Both the position numbers and the translations under genes were made by a program. The notes beneath the pieces were generated by a model. It was not told where the DNA came from. It searched no databases and worked only from the letters and a program-made list of their open reading frames with translations. A stretch of 64,000 nucleotides of DNA from Hordeum vulgare subsp. vulgare (Eukaryota > Streptophyta > Magnoliopsida > Poales > Poaceae), in contig NC_058519.1 of assembly GCF_904849725.1 (NCBI RefSeq), positions 358,205,974-358,269,973 on the forward strand, in the 5' to 3' direction. Below, in pieces: positions 59,405 to 64,000 of this stretch; position 1 is the stretch's first letter; each line of letters opens with the position of its first letter.

Positions 59405-62400
59405 TTACAAAACATTTGAAGACTCTAAGATATTTAGCTCACACCGCAACTTGCAAAACCTTTTCTCATCCAAGGCTTAGTGAAGATATCTGCCAGTTGA
59501 TCATCAGTCTTCACATGGTCGATGAGGATATTGCCCTTGAGGACATGGTCCCGAAGAAAATGATGACGAATCTGGATGTGCTTGGTCTTCGAGTGTTGTA
59601 CTGGGTTGTATGCAATCTTGATAGAACTCTCATTGTCACCGTAGAGAGTTACATTCTTCATGTTGATGCCGTAGTCCTTGAGGGTTTGCTTCATCCATAG
59701 CAATTGAGCACAGCAAGAACCAGCAGCAATGTACTCAGCTTCGGCAGTGGAGAGTGATACATAGTTCTGCTTCTTTGAGGACCAGCAAACTAGTGATCTT
59801 TCGAGGAAATGGCATGTGCCAGATGTTTACTTGCGATCCACACAGTCACCAGCATAGTCAGAATCAGAATACCCTACCAGATGAAGATTGGAGCCCTTGG
59901 GATACCATAATCCTAGTGTTGGTGTGTGAGCTAAGTATCGAAGAATATGTTTCATAGCCTTACGGTGTGATTCCTTCGGTTTTGCTTGAAAACGTGCACA
60001 CATGCAAACACTAAGCATTATATCTGGCCTAGATGCACATAGATACAATAAGGAGCCAATCATAGAACGGTATACCTGCTGATCGAAATCTTTACCATTT
60101 TCATCAGTGCCGAGGTGGCCGTTGGGAGGCATTGGAGTCTTGGCACCTTTGCATTCGTGCATGTCGAATTTCCTCAGAACATCCTTGAGGTATTTCTCCT
60201 GTGATATGAAGATTCCATTGCTTTGTTGACGAATTTGAAGACCTAAGAAGAATTTCAGCTCCCCCATCATGGACATCTGATATTCTTCACTCATCATGTA
60301 GGCAAATTCATCAGTGTATCTTTTGTCAGTACAGCCAAATATGATATCATCAACATATATTTGACATACAAACAGCTCATTATCATAGGATTTTGTGAAA
60401 AGAGTTGGATCGAGTGAACCAGGTTTGAAGCCTTTCTTCATGAGGAATTCCTTCAATGTATCATACCATGCCCGAGGGGCTTGCTTGAGACCATACAGAT
60501 CGTTTTTGAGTCTGAAGACTTTGTCTGGATTCTTTGGATCCTCAAAACCTGGGGGCTGAGCAACATATACTTCTTCCTCAAGCTTACCTTTGAGGAATGC
60601 ACTTTTCACATCCATTTGATATAAGGTGATGTTATGATGATTAGCATAAGCAAGTAATATTCGAATAGCTTCAAGTCTAGCAACATGTGCAAAAGTTTCA
60701 TCGAAATCTATTCCTTCAACCTGGGTGTAGCCTTGGGCTACAAGTCATGCCTTGTTCCTCACCACTTGACCGTCCTCATCTTGCTTGTTTTGGAATATCC
60801 ACTTGGTGCCGATGATGTTGTGCTTGCGAGGATCTGGTCATTTGACGAGCTCCCATACGTCATTCAGCTTGAATTGAAGAAGTTCGTCTTGCATAGCTTG
60901 GATCCACTCCGGTTCCAGAAAAGCCTCAACAACTTTTGAGGTTTCTGTGATGGATACAAAGGAAAAATGCCCACAAAAGTTAACTAAGTGTGAAGCTTTT
61001 GAGTGAGTGAGAGGACCTGGTGCGTTGATGTCGTTGAGGATTTTGTCAAGTTCTACTTCGTTTGCAATCCTCGGATGAGCTGGTTGAGGATTTTGTCTAG
61101 GCTGAGGAAGTGGTGCTGTTGCAATTTCCTAAGGAGCATCTTGTTGGTTTTTATCACCGATGGGGATCGTTTCTTCATCAATTTCCTCAGTGGGGACAAT
61201 GTCTTCAGTAGGCTTAAGGTTTATCGCTTCCTCAGGAGACAGCTTATCTGGATCAGAAGGCAATTGCTCTCTTTGCGAGCCATTAGTTTCATCGAACCGC
61301 ACATCTACAGTCTCAACATCTTTGTTATGATAGTTGTTGAAGACTCTGTAAGTGTGCGAGTCCTTTCCATAACCGAGCATAAAACCTTCATGTGCCTTAG
61401 GTGAAAATTTTGAGCTGTGGTGAGGATCTCTAATCCAGCATTTTGCACCGAAGACTTTGAAATAACTTACATTGGGTTTCTTGTCAGTGAGGAGTTCATA
61501 TGAGGTTTTCTTGAGGAATTTGTGAAGATATACCCTGTTGATGATATCGCATGCAGTGTTGATTGCTTCAGGCCAAAAGCGATGAGGAGTCTGATATTCT
61601 TCAAGCATGGTTCTCGCCATTTCAACCAGAGTCCTGTTCTTCCTTTCGACGACACCATTCTGTTGAGGAGTATAAGGAGCAGACAATTTGTGAGTAATAC
61701 CAAGTTCATCAAGATAATCATCAAGCCCAGTGTTTTTGAACTCGGTTCCATTATCACTCCTGATATGTTTGATCTTGATGCCAAAGTTCGTCGAGGCCCT
61801 TGAAGAAAATCGTTTGAAGATTTCCTGCACTTCACTTTTATACACTATAATATGCACCCAAGTGTATCTGGAATAATCATCAACTATGACAAAGCCATAT
61901 AGAGATGCTGCATTGGTTAGTGTGGCATAGTGAGTAGGTCCAAACAAATCCACATGAAGCAATTCGGATGGTCGTGTAGTGGTCATGATGGTTTTGGAGG
62001 GATGCTTGGATCAGGTTATTTTCCCAGATTCACAAGCACCACAGAGATGATCCTTGAGGAATTTGACTGATTCGATGCCGATGACATGCTTCTTCTTCGC
62101 GAGCGTGTGCAAATTCCTCATGCCTGCATGACCTAGTCTTCGGGGCCACAACCATCCTTCTGAGGTTTTTGCTAGTAAGCAAGTGGTTGGTTGAGGACCT
62201 GTAGAGAAATCAACAATGTACAAATCCCCTCTTCTTACACCTTCGAAGACTTTGGATCTGTCAGATTCCATGATGACTACACATCTATATCTACCAAAGA
62301 TAACAATCATATCAAGATCACAAAACATCGAGACTGACATGAGGTTAAAACCAAGGGATTCAACAAGCATCACTTTGTCCATATGCCTATCCTTAGAAAT

Positions 62401-62577
62401 AGCTACTTTGCCAAGTCCCAATACCTTGCTTTTACCTTTGTCAGCATATGTGATTTGCTTCAGAGGTGATGGAGTTCGTGGCATATTCATCAGTAAGCTT
62501 TTATCACCAGTCATGTGATGTGTGCAGCCACTATCAAGAACCCACTCAGTATTCTTGGGTTTGTCATCCTGCCGATG
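59405..62577 (-). pseudogene. Maximus-2 pol pseudogene (protease, integrase, RT, RNase H)
   Basis: One frame holds all domains. Protease: TEWVLDSGCTHHMTGD (about 62500-62555). Pre-integrase zinc region: RRLGHAGMRNLHTL and LCGACESGK (62011-62160). Integrase: HVDLFGP, IRSDNGTEF, NGVVERKNRT, so the D-D-E triad is kept (61129-61986). [20 protein letters not shown] and YVDDIIFG (59827-60615). RNase [31 protein letters not shown] (59434-59860). In-frame stops lie at 62011, 61129, about 60838, about 60749 (TGA where CGA is likely) and 59827. A frameshift near 59460 precedes the TAA at 59405-59407. All catalytic motifs are intact, so decay is by few nonsense changes. Together with gag this would make the polyprotein for reverse transcription and integration. 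Confidence 0.88.
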
Positions 62578-62792
62578 AATTAGTACTGCTTACCATTTCA
62601 TATGCTTCAAATTTGAAGAATATGATACTAATTTCATCAGATCAGTAATTTCATCATAACAGAAATATAAGGACGTGTGAAATATTTCTATTTCATCAAT
62701 CATTAGCTTGCGTCCTATCAAGCATTTCCTCAGGTCTCTAGCAAATTCTTCAGATGATGATTTTCATCTGGAGACCTGACCTCCAGAAGTGA

Positions 62793-63855
62793 TTAGTTCG
62801 ATTTCTTCACCACCCACATCTGAAGGCGTGGTAAAGCGTTCATCATCCCGCGAACACCATAAGAGAAAGGTGGCATTGAAGCTAATGCACTTCTCTTAAC
62901 AGTAGGGGCATTAAAGTACTCATATGAATATGCAGAGAACTGGTTCGAGGATTTATGAACATAATGATTTGAGGAGTAACGCTCATATTCATATTCCTTG
63001 TAGTTTCCCTGCATGTTAGACGCATAAGCATGGGTACGAGCATAGTTTTGACCAGTTGAGGACTTTGATCCTCTTGAAGACTTTGGTCCTCCTGAGGAAT
63101 TTGATCTGGGGTTCAGATTCTTCAGTGGTGGTGTCATGAGGACATTCACCTGAAGATTTTCAAGACAACTTTTGGGAACCCAGATTTTCCTCAGAGGAGG
63201 GCCATTCGTGCAGTTAGTTCCAACATATCGAGCAAATACTTCACCAGATTGATTTTTGAACAATTTATAGTTGGAATCAAATGATTCATCTGAGGAATAG
63301 GATAATTCACATGAGAAGCCAGTTAGATTAGATGGATCAAAAGGAGGCCCAGTAGCAGCAACCCATGAGGTTTTGGGATACTGCTCAGGTTTCCAATAAG
63401 ATCCATTAGCATTTAATTTCCTCTCAAAGGCAATTCCTTCTTTCCTCGGGTTCCTGTTCAAGATCTGCTTCTTGAGCACATCACAAAGGGTTTGATGTCC
63501 TTTGAGACTTTTGTAAATGCCTGTCACGTACAATTCCTTCAACCCTGCATTTTCATCAGTAACATTTGTGTTTTCCTCAAGTGAGGAAATAGACAAAACA
63601 GGTGCAGTTGAAGAATTTGTAGCAATGGTAGCATTTGATGATTCTGGTGAGGAATTAGCAGTTTCGCGTTCAATGCATTTAAGACATGGAGGAATAAATT
63701 CAACTTGACTAGCGCTGATCTGTTGAGCTAGTAATGAATCATTTTCCTTACGAAGATCATCATGAGACATCCTCAGCTTCTCAAGATCAAGCTTCCTTTG
63801 AAGAAATTCGTAGGAAAGCTTCTCATGATCAGTGAGGAGTGTATCATAACGATCC
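62793..63855 (-). pseudogene. Maximus-2 gag, C-terminal part
   Basis: It reads without a stop from 63855 to the stop at 62793 and aligns with the Maximus-1 gag extension (1497-2622), for example NRNPRKEGIAFERKL and FARYVGTNCTNGPPLRKIW. The capsid and zinc-knuckle parts lie beyond the insertion at 63856. The gag frame ends in WVVKKSN and the pol frame is offset by one step, the same relation as in Maximus-1. Ser/Asn/Tyr-rich C-terminus. Confidence 0.82.
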
Positions 63856-64000
63856 TGAAAGTGCGTTATATCGACTAGAGGGGCTGAATAGGAGATTTTT
63901 AGAATTTCATCACTTAGGAAATTCCTCACTGATGACTAACTTACAACGGAAACAGAAAAGGATCAGATGTGCAAACGCTCACAACAACAGTATTTCAGAG
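63856..64000 (-). mobile_element. Maximus-3: third same-family LTR, start only
   Basis: It begins TGAAAGTGCGTTATATCG at 63856 and matches 52368-52512 closely, including the hairpin region. It interrupts the Maximus-2 gag; the flank GATCC (63851-63855) is the expected duplication. It is the 3' LTR of a minus-strand element, or a solo LTR, continuing right of the window. Confidence 0.85.

Larger units (their letters stand above)
52368..63855 (-). mobile_element. Maximus-2: SIRE/Maximus-lineage Ty1/copia with a 3' envelope-position ORF
   Basis: Minus-strand order from the right: gag (truncated at 63855), protease, integrase, RT, RNase H, a 1.35-kb non-coding stretch, a long ORF, a polypurine tract and the 3' LTR (52368-53771). 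The left flank ATAGG (52363-52367) should be the target duplication. The 5' LTR and gag N-terminus lie right of the window because a same-family element begins at 63856. The extra ORF downstream of pol is characteristic of the SIRE/Maximus lineage. Confidence 0.88.

Overview
The window appears to be intergenic DNA from a large grass genome, most likely a Triticeae species (wheat, barley, rye, Aegilops or a relative). The evidence is the recognisable repeat families: LTRs beginning TGTTGGAAATATGCCC (Angela/WIS/BARE1-type Ty1/copia), LTRs beginning TGATACGTCTCC (WHAM/Sabrina/Fatima-type Ty3/gypsy), a SIRE/Maximus-type copia lineage with LTRs bounded by TGTAAGTGCATC and GCACTTTCA, and a CACTA transposon end with TTTGCCGTCTGC subterminal repeats. 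I find no host protein gene, tRNA, rRNA or bacterial-type feature. Family names come from memory of these families, not from a search.

Layout. 1-336: end of a minus-strand gypsy LTR, inserted in another LTR (337-1167), which lies in the pol gene of a minus-strand Maximus-like copia (Maximus-1, internal part 1168-4078, 5' LTR 4079-14607). That LTR is split by a complete minus-strand Angela-type copia (4327-13975, TSD GAATT), whose own 5' LTR holds a 951-bp solo LTR (12563-13513, TSD CCAAC). At 14608 Maximus-1 is broken by an Athila-like LTR, itself broken at 15309 by a plus-strand gypsy with a 3.97-kb LTR, an intact 262-codon ORF and a broken gag. At 21764 a plus-strand WIS/BARE1-type copia interrupts that gag. 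It carries two full insertions: a 10.16-kb minus-strand Athila-lineage gypsy without reverse transcriptase or integrase (24675-34832, TSD GAGTT) in its leader, and a second Angela-type copia (38656-47302, TSD CCGAT) in its RNase H region. Its 3' LTR is cut at 49030 by a CACTA end with a 77-bp tandem array and three 0.7-kb repeats, each holding a long purine/pyrimidine inverted repeat. At 52368 a second Maximus-like element (Maximus-2) enters the CACTA, and at 63856 a third same-family LTR enters the Maximus-2 gag and runs off the window.

The right edge is therefore seven insertion layers deep (Maximus-1 > Athila-like LTR > gypsy > WIS > CACTA > Maximus-2 > Maximus-3). The order of material to the right can be predicted.

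How the parts work together: each element's own parts (LTR promoter, primer binding site, gag, protease, integrase, reverse transcriptase/RNase H, polypurine tract) are laid out in the usual order, but every polyprotein carries stops or frameshifts, so none is autonomous as read here. The most interesting signal is that two unrelated lineages, Maximus-2 (copia) and the Athila-like gypsy, each carry an extra 3' (envelope-position) ORF preceded by what looks like a 5' leader with a GT-AG intron. In Maximus-2 there is also a TATAAATA box and a G-box upstream; in the gypsy there is a diverged copy of its own LTR U3 upstream.
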